64,000 nt of DNA from an uncultured Clostridia bacterium (GTDB lineage Bacteria > Bacillota > Clostridia > TANB77 > CAG-508), in contig CAKPDR010000010.1 in the NCBI GenBank assembly GCA_934149075.1, forward strand, positions 1 to 64,000, in the 5' to 3' direction. The position numbers and the translations under genes are program-made. Below are positions 52,159 through 61,208 of this stretch, in pieces. The notes under the pieces were generated by a model. That model saw only the letters and a program-made list of their open reading frames with translations. It searched no databases and had not been told where the DNA came from. Position 1 is the first letter of the stretch. Each line of letters begins with the position of its first letter.

Positions 52159-53217
52159 TTATTTTTTTACTTTGTATACTCCTTTGCTAATATTAACTAT
52201 AAGCTTTTTTCTCTTAGCACAAGAAATAGCACTATGAATATTTATGTCTGTCATGTTCTGAAAGTTTTCCCTTAAATCATCTACAGAAAATTCGTCCAAA
52301 GTTAAAAAGTACTTTTTTATTTCATTACTTTTTACTCCTCTTCCCTCTGCTTTAGTTATACTTTTTCTTTTTTTCCTTTTAAAATGATTCTCATCTACTT
52401 TAGTAGAAATATCATTTGTGTTAAAACCATAAATTTCTCCAATAATATCTGCAATATGTACAAAATATTCTTCAGATAGTAGAATTCGAATTTCAATCCG
52501 ACCATCATTATTACTAAATTTAATAAAATTTTTATTTTTTTTATCTAAAATTCGTTTGTAAACCATATTAAAATTTGTAATATCTTTTGGAGAAAATATA
52601 ATTTTTAATTCACATTCAACTATCTCAACTGTGAATATTTCTTTATAACCATTTTTTTCATCATAAATACTATTTATTTTTTTTACTGCTTTTCTTTCAA
52701 TCTTTGATGTAAAACTTTGACTGATACCTAGTTTTTTAGCAATATCGCTTTGAAATATTCCTCCTATTCTATATAAAATAGCTAACTTTTCCCTGCCCTC
52801 CAAGCAATTTAAAATAATACTAATTATTTTGATTAATTCTTCTTTGTTTGCAAGTTTTTCAGCAGGTTTTGGTGATTTTGGATTTTCTAATACATCAATT
52901 AAACATATTGAATATTCTTTATTGTCTTTATCAATATTTTCATATATTGATACTTCTTTATCTAATTTTCTTTCTCGTCGTATCCCCTGTAGAATCTCAT
53001 TGTATATGCATCTAGTTGCATATGTTGAAAAAGCTACTTTTTTAGATGCTTCATACGTAAGAGCCGCTTTTATTAATCCAAGTGTACCATTAGAAAAATG
53101 CTCATCATATTGAATAGAATTTTTTGTTCTATCAAATTTTTCAATCCAATAATATACTAATCCTATATTATCTGTAACTAACTTTTTTTGATTCTCACTG
53201 AGTTGCCTGCCATTCAT
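52159..53217 (-). CDS. Atypical sigma-70-like factor with long C-terminal extension
   Basis: Residues 1-105 match sigma region 2 (NGTLGLIKAALTYEA, FSTYATRCIYNEILQGIRRE). Residues 135-185 match region 4 with its HTH (LAILYRIGGIFQSDIAKKLG, SQSFTSKIERKAVKKI). About 165 further residues are not found in ordinary sigma factors; they end in a possible winged-helix segment (FSVDDLRENFQNMTDINIHS). It has its own promoter and terminator, so it is independent of the fab genes on either side. It uses one in-frame CGG (52498-52500, NNDGRIEIRI). Target genes unknown. Confidence 0.78.
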   Translation of the reverse strand: MNGRQLSENQKKLVTDNIGLVYYWIEKFDRTKNSIQYDEHFSNGTLGLIKAALTYEASKKVAFSTYATRCIYNEILQGIRRERKLDKEVSIYENIDKDNKEYSICLIDVLENPKSPKPAEKLANKEELIKIISIILNCLEGREKLAILYRIGGIFQSDIAKKLGISQSFTSKIERKAVKKINSIYDEKNGYKEIFTVEIVECELKIIFSPKDITNFNMVYKRILDKKNKNFIKFSNNDGRIEIRILLSEEYFVHIADIIGEIYGFNTNDISTKVDENHFKRKKRKSITKAEGRGVKSNEIKKYFLTLDEFSVDDLRENFQNMTDINIHSAISCAKRKKLIVNISKGVYKVKK

Positions 53218-53318
53218 TTAGTTGTCATCCTTTCTATAATGATATAGTAACACATATTATTGTAATAAAATAAAAATACCTCCTTTTTTAGTACTATAAG
53301 GATTTTACCTTTCAGTCT

Positions 53319-53347
53319 ATTCTACCATAAATTTACAATAATTGCAA
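53319..53347 (-). promoter_or_regulatory. SigA-type promoter of the sigma-like gene
   Basis: -35 TTGCAA (53347-53342), 17-nt spacer, -10 TAGAAT (53324-53319); leader of about 95 nt. Confidence 0.65.
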
Positions 53348-53405
53348 TTTATATGATAATCAAAATAATAGAATCCACTATTTATAGCAAATATAAATTA
53401 AATTA

Positions 53406-54330
53406 TTATACTTTTAGCATTATGCTTCCAGTATTAAGACCGACCACCATATCCTAATAATATAATTTTATCACCTTTATTCAATAATTTATTTTTTTGC
53501 ATTTCTTCTAACGCAATTGGTATACTAGCACAAAAAGTATTACCTACCTTCTCTATATTTGTAAACATTTTATCCATTGTAGCTTCCAATCTATTAGCCA
53601 TTGCTGTTATAATTTTTAAATTTGATTGATGTGGTATTATGTATTTAATATTTTCTAGCTTCTCTCCTGATTCTTCTAATAATTTATTTACATTTTTCAC
53701 AGTTTCAGTCACTGCATATTTATAAATTGCTAATCCATCCATTAATATTTTATTCTCAGATGTACAATACAATATATTATTAAAATCTGGTTTTGCTTCT
53801 ATATTTGAAAAATAAAAATTTTCTCCATTACTATTTTCAAATAATGTAGCACCTGCTCCATCTGCAAAAATGATTTTAGTACCTATGTCATCTTCTCTCG
53901 TATATTTAGACAAAGTATCAGCACCAATAACTATAGCCTTTTCAACTTTTTGGCAATCATCAATATACATTTTTGCAATATCAACTGCATTTATATATCC
54001 GCTACAGCCTGCAAAAATATCTAAGCAAATACACTTGTCTATATTTAATTGTTTTTGAACATAATTTGATATTCCAGGCATTAATTTATTTGAACTTGTA
54101 GTTGCAACTATTATTAATCCAATTTCTTGCACATTCAAATTACATTTTTCAATTAGTTTTTTAGTTGCCAATGTAGCCATTTCTTCTATAGTTTCATCTT
54201 CAACATAATATCTCTGTTTTATCCCCGTTCTTTTTACAATATATTCTTCTTTCAAATTAAATTTGTCAGCAATCTCTTTGTTCATAACCTTTCTTTTCGG
54301 TATATAACTACTACTCGCAACAATTCTCAT
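53406..54330 (-). CDS. fabH: 3-oxoacyl-ACP synthase III, with +1 frameshift at CGG
   Basis: Starts fatty acid synthesis by condensing acetyl-CoA with malonyl-ACP. Active-site Cys in IFAGCSGYINAVD, His in IIPHQSNLKII and Asn in VGNTFCASIPIAL. The 0-frame ends ...LLGYGG-CGG-TCT-TAA, which cuts off the last strand. Skipping base 53442 and reading on to 53406 gives LLGYGG-GLNTGSIMLKV, which matches the universal FabH terminus (GFGGGxTWGSxLxxx). ATG 54330 (MRIVASSS) has GGAG 9 nt upstream and is preferred over the in-frame ATG at 54345. Confidence 0.9.
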
Positions 54331-54412
54331 ACATGTTATCTCCATTTCTATTTTTTTTCGTATTATAACATTATCTTTTTCTTTTTGGCAATCTATTGTA
54401 ATACGTAGTCGA

Positions 54413-54762
54413 TAAAAAAGTTACCAGTAGGGACACCCATAAATGGTCAAAATCTTTACCAGTGGGGACACCCTTTGCTTATACTATTAACTTACGCTAA
54501 GCAATAAATGTAAACTTTTCATTTCATTCCTCGGCTTATTTCGAACCTTAAGAAATTCTAATTTGTTTTATGGCACCCTTCCACTCTCGTGAACTCTTTC
54601 CATAAAACTACATAAGAATTTCTATAGGTTCTACATGCACATTCGGAATTGCATTCAAAGTTTACATTTATTGCTTAGCGTAAGTTAATAGTATAAGCAA
54701 AGGGTGTCCCCACTGGTAAAGATTTTGACCATTTATGGGTGTCCCTACTGGTAACTTTTTTA
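54413..54762. repeat. 350-bp palindromic element, copy 3
   Basis: Same architecture as 36540-36887, inserted in the opposite orientation in the 476-nt gap between fabH and tsaE. Arms share the GGGACACCC units and TTTGCTTATACTATTAACTT. Differences between the copies in one arm are matched in the other (ATGCTAAG/CTTAGCAT against ACGCTAAG/CTTAGCGT). Outer bases TAAAAAAG/CTTTTTTA are palindromic but unrelated to those of copy 1. Confidence 0.88.
54520..54655 (-). ncRNA. Candidate structured RNA core, copy 3
   Basis: On the minus strand it reads as in copy 1 with few changes: GAACCT/AGGTTC, AGAAATTCT/AGAATTTCT, TTTTATGG/CCATAAAA and the invariant terminal loop containing CAC-GAGA-GTG. Confidence 0.6.
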
Positions 54763-54821
54763 TTTACTCCTATTTACAAACCCTCAATTTTAGGTTAAAA
54801 TAATAAATGGAGGAAATAATT

Positions 54822-55265
54822 ATGAAAACTTACACATTCACTTCACATAGTAGTAATGAAACAATGACTTTCGCCGCAAAATTGGCAAGCAAATTACACC
54901 CTGGGGACGTTGTTGTCTTATCCGGAGAATTAGGTGCAGGTAAAACAAAATTTACTGAAGGTTTTTTAAGCTATTTTGGTCTTGATAAAGAAATTTCAAG
55001 TCCAACATTTAATATTGTCAATGAATATAAAAATAACAATATAAAAATTTATCATTTTGATGTTTACCGTTTGGAAGATGTCGATGAATTTTATGCAATA
55101 GGTGGAGAAGAATATTTTTCATCCGGTATTTGCATTATAGAATGGGGAGAACTTATAGAAGAAGCTCTTCCAAGCAATCACATAAAAATCTACTTCGAAA
55201 AAGATTTGAATAATGAAAATCTTAGATATTTAAATATCACATTTACTGGTGAAAACACTCATTAA
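54822..55265 (+). CDS. tsaE: tRNA threonylcarbamoyladenosine biosynthesis ATPase TsaE
   Basis: P-loop ATPase that works with TsaB/TsaD in t6A37 formation. 147 aa: Walker A LSGELGAGKTKFTEGF near residue 35, SSPTFNIVNEY, HFDVYRLEDVDEF and IIEWGELIEEALP. ATG 54822 has GGAGG upstream; an ATG at 54807 overlaps it. It stands alone here; tsaB/tsaD usually follow. Confidence 0.96.
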   Translation: MKTYTFTSHSSNETMTFAAKLASKLHPGDVVVLSGELGAGKTKFTEGFLSYFGLDKEISSPTFNIVNEYKNNNIKIYHFDVYRLEDVDEFYAIGGEEYFSSGICIIEWGELIEEALPSNHIKIYFEKDLNNENLRYLNITFTGENTH

Positions 55266-55284
55266 TGAGATTTCACCACACAAA

Positions 55285-55331
55285 AAAACCATTGAATTAC
55301 TATAAACATTTATATTAATTCAATGGTTTTA
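55285..55331. terminator. Bidirectional terminator
   Basis: AAAACCATTGAATT pairs with AATTCAATGGTTTT between the convergent tsaE and uppP genes. Confidence 0.85.
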
Positions 55332-55343
55332 TTAGTATAATAC

Positions 55344-56141
55344 TTATCTTATACAAGTCATTGCAATTACAATTATTCCAAGTATAACTCTATAAATTGC
55401 AAAAACTTTGAAACTTCCTTTTTTCAAATAATTTAATAAAAACTTTATTACTAATAATCCAGTTATAAAGCTAAACAAAACTCCCATAAAAAATGCTAAA
55501 GTAATTTCAAAGTCTGTAATACTAAATAAAACAGCAGCTAATATTATTGGAGTTGATAATAAAAATGAATATTTAGCAGCACTTTCTCTATCTACTTTTA
55601 ATGCTCTTGCAACAGTCATTGTAATTCCTGATCTTGAAGTTCCAGGAAATGCTGCTGCTATAGCTTGTGATATGCCTATTAAAAATGATTGTTTAAATGT
55701 CATATGTTCAAGGTTTACTTCTGATGATGAATTTTTATCTACAAAATACAATACAATTCCTAGAACTATAAGTGCTATTGCTATTAATATCATTTCTATT
55801 CCCAATTTGTCGCATATATATTCTGAAAATTTGTCTAGAATTAAACTTACAATTCCAGTTGGAATTGTAACTGCAACTATGTACCAGAAGATTTTACCTT
55901 CTGTTGATTTTTTCTTCTTTACAACTTGCTCATATCCACCTTTTATTAACCCAATCCAATCTTTAAAGAAAAACATTGTTATTGCAAGTAATGTTCCTAA
56001 ATGTAATGCTACATCAAAACTTTCTGGCATCTCCCAATTGAAGAACCATGGTATTAAGTTTAAATGTGCTGAACTTGATATTGGTAACAATTCTGTTAAC
56101 CCTTGAACTATTCCTAAAATTATTGCTTGATAAATTTCCAT
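55344..56141 (-). CDS. uppP: Undecaprenyl-diphosphatase UppP (BacA)
   Basis: Recycles undecaprenyl-PP to the lipid carrier for cell wall synthesis; overproduction gives bacitracin resistance in other species. 265 aa, about eight membrane helices. Catalytic motifs GIVQGLTELLPISSSAHLNL near residue 11 and AAAFPGTSRSGITMTVARAL near 160. Normal length. Confidence 0.96.
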   Translation of the reverse strand: MEIYQAIILGIVQGLTELLPISSSAHLNLIPWFFNWEMPESFDVALHLGTLLAITMFFFKDWIGLIKGGYEQVVKKKKSTEGKIFWYIVAVTIPTGIVSLILDKFSEYICDKLGIEMILIAIALIVLGIVLYFVDKNSSSEVNLEHMTFKQSFLIGISQAIAAAFPGTSRSGITMTVARALKVDRESAAKYSFLLSTPIILAAVLFSITDFEITLAFFMGVLFSFITGLLVIKFLLNYLKKGSFKVFAIYRVILGIIVIAMTCIR

Positions 56142-56223
56142 ATTTTTTCCTTCCTCTCAATTTACACTTAAGAATACGCATCTTTGGTATCTTCTTACCA
56201 TTAGGGATAATCACAAAAATTAA

Positions 56224-56277
56224 AGGGTGTCCCCTGTGGTAAAAATTTTTACCAAAAATGGGTGTCCCCACTGGTAA
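56224..56277. repeat. GGGGACACCC-family palindrome units
   Basis: Two direct units (AAAGGGTGTCCCCTGTGGTAAA and ATGGGTGTCCCCACTGGTAAA types) between dpaA and uppP, with a degenerate third unit upstream near 56196. Confidence 0.78.
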
Positions 56278-56280
56278 AAA

Positions 56281-57156
56281 TTATTTATATATTTCTTTTA
56301 TTATATTATTTATTGTTTCTTTTATAAATTCTGCAGATGTAGTTGGTGCAACTTTTCCTGGTAATGATAGTGCCCATACAAATTTAATTTTTTTGTCTTT
56401 CACTGCCTTTTTATCAATTCCACCTGGATTTGAAGCTAAGTCTATCAACAGGCAATCTTCTTTCAAATATTGTAATCGTTCTTGATTTAATATCATATGT
56501 GGTACAGTATTTATTATAATATCATACTGTACCAAATTTTCTCCTATACTATTTATATTAGTTGATTTATGACCATAAGCTTCTATCCATGCTAAGTCTT
56601 CGTCCTTTCTTGCAGCACATGTTACTTTTACTGATAAACCTGCAAGCTTTCTTGCTAAAACTTTGCCAATTCTTCCAAATCCTAATATTAAAACTTCGCT
56701 CCCATGTAAAATTTTATTTGTATTTTCAATGGCAATTTGTATTGTTCCTTCTGCAGTCGCAATTGTATTTAAAACAGCTAATTCTTCTCTTTTCATGATA
56801 TCTATTATCTCAATATATTCATCATTCGCCATACCATAGACTTCTGGACTAATCCCACCAGCTATAAGTACTTTTGCATTTATTACATGCATCATTTCTC
56901 TTACTGTTATGTCTTTTTCACTAAATGGTGCATTTATTGTAATTCCATTACTCGAAAATGGAATTGGTCCTATTACTATTTCAACATTTTGTATGGCTTT
57001 TTTTATTGAATCACAGTGTATTATATTTTGCTTATTTTTTATATCATCTGCTTTCTCTAATCCATATACATAAATTTCATTTTCCTCATTTGCTAGCATT
57101 TCTACTAACTTTATAATTCTTAAATCTCCACCTATAATTGCAAATTTATGTTTCAT
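56281..57156 (-). CDS. dpaA: Dipicolinate synthase subunit A
   Basis: Rossmann-fold subunit of the SpoVF enzyme that makes dipicolinic acid for the spore core. 291 aa: FAIIGGDLRIIKLVEMLA start, GPIPFSSNGITINAPFS, second nucleotide fold EVLILGFGRIGKVLARKLAG and the end DLASNPGGIDKKAV. The B subunit (spoVFB), its normal neighbour, does not follow; uppP does. Confidence 0.93.
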   Translation of the reverse strand: MKHKFAIIGGDLRIIKLVEMLANEENEIYVYGLEKADDIKNKQNIIHCDSIKKAIQNVEIVIGPIPFSSNGITINAPFSEKDITVREMMHVINAKVLIAGGISPEVYGMANDEYIEIIDIMKREELAVLNTIATAEGTIQIAIENTNKILHGSEVLILGFGRIGKVLARKLAGLSVKVTCAARKDEDLAWIEAYGHKSTNINSIGENLVQYDIIINTVPHMILNQERLQYLKEDCLLIDLASNPGGIDKKAVKDKKIKFVWALSLPGKVAPTTSAEFIKETINNIIKEIYK

Positions 57157-57231
57157 TCTGACCTCCTATATTATATTTTATATATAATAGTATATTAAAT
57201 TTGCAATTTTTTATGAATTCTTTAATTTATT

Positions 57232-58462
57232 TTATTCTCTTTCTTTCTGATTTTCCATTTTAAAAGTTTCATTTTTTAATTTCTTATTTTTTCTTTGTAT
57301 TCCAACATCATTGTATCCAATTTTTTTAGTTATTTCTACCATTTGCTCAAGATGCTCTTTTGCTTTTATTTCTTTTTTCGTTAATTTATGTTTTTTTTCT
57401 TCCTCATCTTCTATTTCTAAATTAAATGGTATTGAAAGTTTTGCAATTATTATCGCAAACGTTACATCATTTCTGATTTTTTCAACTATTCTTTTAGGAT
57501 TTTCTTGTATTGCAACATTTGCATATTGTATTGCTTTATCTTTATCATTTTTTATTAAGTATATCTTTGCCAACTCTAAATATGCATCTGCACATAGTTC
57601 TTCGTCTTCCGTTGCTTGCAAGAAGTATCGTTCAGCCTCTTCTAATTCTTTATACATTATTGCAATCTCTGCTAAACTGTATTTTGTATTATATATTAGT
57701 GAATTTAATTCTGCGGCTTTTTCATAATATAATTTAGCATTTTGAAAATCGTTTAGCATTGTATATACTATTCCTAAATTATAATTAATATCAAAACTTG
57801 TAGGATTATATTTTAAAGCTTCTGTATAAATATTTACAGCTTCTTTGTAATCTTCTTTTTCTATTAATAAATCTCCTAGTGCTACTGTTGCATCTGTATA
57901 GTCTGGTTTTATATTTAATAAATTTGTTAGTATTTTAATTGCTTCATCATTTTTGTTCAAATCTGTTAATAAGCTTGAAACTTTATAATATGAATCAAAG
58001 TCATTTCTGTTTAGATCAATTGCCTGAGCATATTCATCAACAGCTTTTCTTTGACCACCTTCTTTTTCATATATCTGTGCTAAAAGTTTGTGTCCAACAT
58101 AACTTTCTGGATATTTAGTTACAAGTTTTATTAATTTATCCTTTGCTGATTTAGTTTTTCCACAAGTTAAATAAATTTTTGCAATAAAAGTGTCTATTAC
58201 TTCTGATACATTACTATTTAGCTTTTCTATCACTAGCACTAATAATGGAACAAATACTGATAATATATATATTATCACCTTTGTTATAGTTCCAATATTT
58301 TCTTTTGCAAAATATAATTGTATAAAATCTACTGCAATTCCGTAATGCCTGTATTGATAATATTGGTACATATTTTGTGTCATTCTTCTTTATAAGTTGA
58401 TAAAATATATACACAAAAAGTATAAATGCTAGTATTATAAATATTAGTTGTTCTACTATCAT
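57232..58462 (-). CDS. Membrane TPR-repeat protein, with +1 frameshift at CGG
   Basis: Reading from 58462, skipping base 58342 and continuing to 57232 gives a protein of about 409 aa. It has two membrane helices (LIFIILAFILFVYIFYQL and VIIYILSVFVPLLVLVI), about seven TPR units (ESYVGHKLLAQIYEKEGGQR through NDKDKAIQYANVAIQENPKR) and a charged tail. The break is TTA CGG AAT: 0-frame gives IQAL-R-NCSRFYTI and soon ends; +1 gives IQAL-GIAVDFIQLYF, joining both membrane segments. Role unknown; TPRs suggest an assembly function at the membrane. ATG 58471 is also possible. Confidence 0.8.
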
Positions 58463-58489
58463 ATTTTTCATCCTTTATATTTATTTCTA

Positions 58490-59764
58490 TCATCTTGTAT
58501 GTTCATGTGTAATCATTTTATAATCATCTATGATACTTTGAACAATACTTTTTGGTTCTTCATTTCCATCGCTATTTGTCATTTCTCTATTAAATCTTTC
58601 TACAAGTTGTGGCAATGATTCACCTGTTTCTTCCATTAATTCCCCCCATGTTGTTTCGGTATTTGGTATATAATCAGATTCTGTTATGTCATAATCAACA
58701 GTTTGATTTGCCTCTTTTTGTGCATCTTCAATATTTTCAACTTGATGCGCTAATTCATGAGTATATTCTTTACCTTGTGTTTGAAAATCTCTTCTTACCT
58801 GCGCACTTTCTTGCTTATTTAAACCTTCGCCTTGTTCTCTTACTCCTCTTGCTATTCTTTCCTGACATGGTAATACATCAACAGTTTCTATATTTATTTC
58901 TCCATATTGCCCTATATTAACAGCAATTTCTTTGTCTGATCGATTTGTTTTCATTAGTGCATATGGTACTTTTTTTTCTATTTTTTCACCATTTTCTCCA
59001 ATACTTATTATCGTTCTTAATGTTGTTTGTGCAGGTTGTACTTTGTCATTTATTTGCCATTGTCCTTCTGCTTGATTATTTTTTTCTAACATTACAAATT
59101 TATTTAATTTTTTCGAATAAGCTTGAGCATGTTCATCTGAATCCCCAAAAACTTCTGGCATCCTATCAGCAACATATTGGTCTTTAATTCTTCTTATATT
59201 TATCAATTCTAAATCTTGCCCTTGAGATTTTAAATCTTCTTCAATCTCTTGCGTTTCATCATTTTGTTTATCTGATTTTTGTTCTTTTCCATTTTGTTCA
59301 TTCATTATCTTCTCGGCATTTTGAGTTTGTGTTTTTTCTGATATTCCTTTTAGTCTACCTTTTTCTATATCATCATTTTCTGCCATAAGTTCATCTACAT
59401 TAATCTCAGCATCACCTAAGTAATCTTTTAATCCTCCTGTTGTATATACTTTCCCATTTTTATCTACAACCAAATTTTCTTCAATTGTTTGTTCTCCATT
59501 TTCTCCTTCATGTATCCAACGAAAATGATAAGACATATTTCCTTGTTGATCTTTTTCTGCTGTTATAAATACATTGTTTAATGTAACTGGACCATTTTTG
59601 GTATTTACTACAAATTCAGAATAATATCTTGTTGAAAGTAGTTCCCTTTGATTTTTTTCTTGTATATTTTGTCCAACACTTGCTTCAACAATAGATATTT
59701 TTTGTAATGTTTCTTTTTCGTCTGCTCCAAAAGTGTATTGTTCAGTTGTTTTACTTTTTTCCAT
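58490..59764 (-). CDS. Hypothetical protein with HELAH motif, 424 aa
   Basis: Family not recognised. Highly charged, Gln/Glu-rich, without signal peptide or membrane segment. Residues of about 30-110 look like a beta-rich domain (NVFITAEKDQQGNMSYHFRW), then an acidic linker, then a second beta region. Near residue 346 it has THELAHQVE, an HExxH pattern that could bind zinc, but no third ligand is evident. ATG 59764 has AAAGGAG upstream. It lies between rimO and the TPR gene. Confidence 0.6.
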   Translation of the reverse strand: MEKSKTTEQYTFGADEKETLQKISIVEASVGQNIQEKNQRELLSTRYYSEFVVNTKNGPVTLNNVFITAEKDQQGNMSYHFRWIHEGENGEQTIEENLVVDKNGKVYTTGGLKDYLGDAEINVDELMAENDDIEKGRLKGISEKTQTQNAEKIMNEQNGKEQKSDKQNDETQEIEEDLKSQGQDLELINIRRIKDQYVADRMPEVFGDSDEHAQAYSKKLNKFVMLEKNNQAEGQWQINDKVQPAQTTLRTIISIGENGEKIEKKVPYALMKTNRSDKEIAVNIGQYGEINIETVDVLPCQERIARGVREQGEGLNKQESAQVRRDFQTQGKEYTHELAHQVENIEDAQKEANQTVDYDITESDYIPNTETTWGELMEETGESLPQLVERFNREMTNSDGNEEPKSIVQSIIDDYKMITHEHTR

Positions 59765-59797
59765 TACAATTTCTCCTTTCACAAATTACATTCTAAA

Positions 59798-61159
59798 TTA
59801 TTTAATTATTTCACCAATTAAGTCATAATCCTTAACTTCTATAATATGTACTTTTATAAATTGATTTACTAAATTTTTCTTATCCTGATTTTTCACATAT
59901 ATAATTCCATCAATATCTGGAACATCTTGTTTTGTTCTGCCTATTAAATATTTTCCATCAAATGATATATCTTCTATTAAAACTTCAAATTTTTGTCCGA
60001 TTTTATTTTTTAGATTTTCATTTGAAATTTTTTGTTGAATTTCCATTATTTTATTATATCTTGATTTTTTAGTATTTCCATGTATTTGTTCTGGTAATTT
60101 TGCAGCTGGTGTTCCTTCTTCTTTAGAGTACATAAATGCACCTAATTTATCAAATTTTGCCGTTCTTACAAATTCACACAGTTCGTCGAAATCCTTTTGG
60201 TTTTCTCCAGGAAATCCTACTATTAAACTTGTTCTTAATGTTACATTTGGAATTTCTTTTCTTAATTTTTCTATAAGACTTTCGATTTGCTTTTTATTTG
60301 TTCTTCTATTCATCTTTTTTAATATCGAATCTGATATGTGTTGAATTGGTATATCAAAATATTTACAAATCTTTTCATTATTTTTTACTGTTTGTATTAA
60401 TTCATCAGTTATTCCTTCTGGATATGAATACAAAAATCTAATCCATCTTATTTCTGGAATTTCTGATATTTTTTTTAATAGTTCTGCTAATTTGGGCTCT
60501 CCATAAATATCTATACCATATTTAGTTGTGTCTTGTGCAATTATAATTATTTCTTTTATTCCCTTATCTGCAAGAATTTTTGCTTCTTCTACTATTTCTT
60601 CTTGTGGTCTACTTACAAATGGTCCTCTTATATATGGAATTGCGCAATATGTACATTTATTACTACATCCCTCACCTATTTTCAAATATGCAAAATTTGT
60701 TCCCGTTGTTACAATTCTTTCGAAGAATTCATTACGTGTTGGCATTGGAAGTGGTTTTATTTCTGTAATTTTTTTGCAAGTATTTGTTGTGCTTATTTCA
60801 ACAGAATCTTCTTTTATCAATTTTTCAATTTTTTCCCACATTTTATCATATTCATCTATTTTAATAAATAAATCAACTTCGGGAAGAGCTTTTATTAATT
60901 CTTCGTAATATCTTTGTACTAAACATCCCATTACAATTAAATATTTGCATTTTTTCTTTTTATATTCTGCCATTTCTAGTATAGTATTTATTGCTTCTTC
61001 TTTTGCTGATTCTATAAATCCACAAGTGTTTATTACAATTATTTCTGCCTTTTCTGGATTATTTTCTATTTCATATTTGTTGCTCTTAAAATGTCCTATT
61101 GCTATTTCTGTGTCTATTAAATTTTTACTACAACCCAATGATACAAATCCTACTTTCAT
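59798..61159 (-). CDS. rimO: Ribosomal protein S12 methylthiotransferase RimO
   Basis: Radical-SAM enzyme that methylthiolates Asp of ribosomal protein S12. MKVGFVSLGCSKNLIDTE start, auxiliary cluster cysteines in NTCGFIESAKEEA and VMGCLVQRY, radical-SAM CSNKCTYC in LKIGEGCSNKCTYCAIP, and a C-terminal TRAM domain. The GCSKN motif separates it from MiaB. 453 aa, normal. Directly downstream of rng. Confidence 0.96.
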   Translation of the reverse strand: MKVGFVSLGCSKNLIDTEIAIGHFKSNKYEIENNPEKAEIIVINTCGFIESAKEEAINTILEMAEYKKKKCKYLIVMGCLVQRYYEELIKALPEVDLFIKIDEYDKMWEKIEKLIKEDSVEISTTNTCKKITEIKPLPMPTRNEFFERIVTTGTNFAYLKIGEGCSNKCTYCAIPYIRGPFVSRPQEEIVEEAKILADKGIKEIIIIAQDTTKYGIDIYGEPKLAELLKKISEIPEIRWIRFLYSYPEGITDELIQTVKNNEKICKYFDIPIQHISDSILKKMNRRTNKKQIESLIEKLRKEIPNVTLRTSLIVGFPGENQKDFDELCEFVRTAKFDKLGAFMYSKEEGTPAAKLPEQIHGNTKKSRYNKIMEIQQKISNENLKNKIGQKFEVLIEDISFDGKYLIGRTKQDVPDIDGIIYVKNQDKKNLVNQFIKVHIIEVKDYDLIGEIIK

Positions 61160-61208
61160 TTATCATTTCATTCCTTTCTTAAAGTTCGATTTAGTAGAAT
61201 ATTAGATT

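Noticed and set aside
5211..58345. Sequencing or assembly error as the cause of the four frameshifts
   Set aside because: None is in a homopolymer, all four are the same sense (+1) at the same codon, and sequences with TAGG or TACGG elsewhere show no such problem. It cannot be fully excluded without reads, so it remains the main control to run.
5211..58345. Simple reassignment of CGG to tryptophan as the full explanation
   Set aside because: Reassignment changes an amino acid but not the frame; the four genes need one base skipped. It may still apply to the in-frame CGG codons.
58214..58471. Separate 85-aa gene before the TPR protein
   Set aside because: Its first half is membrane helix 1 of the TPR protein; the second half is out-of-frame reading after the CGG.
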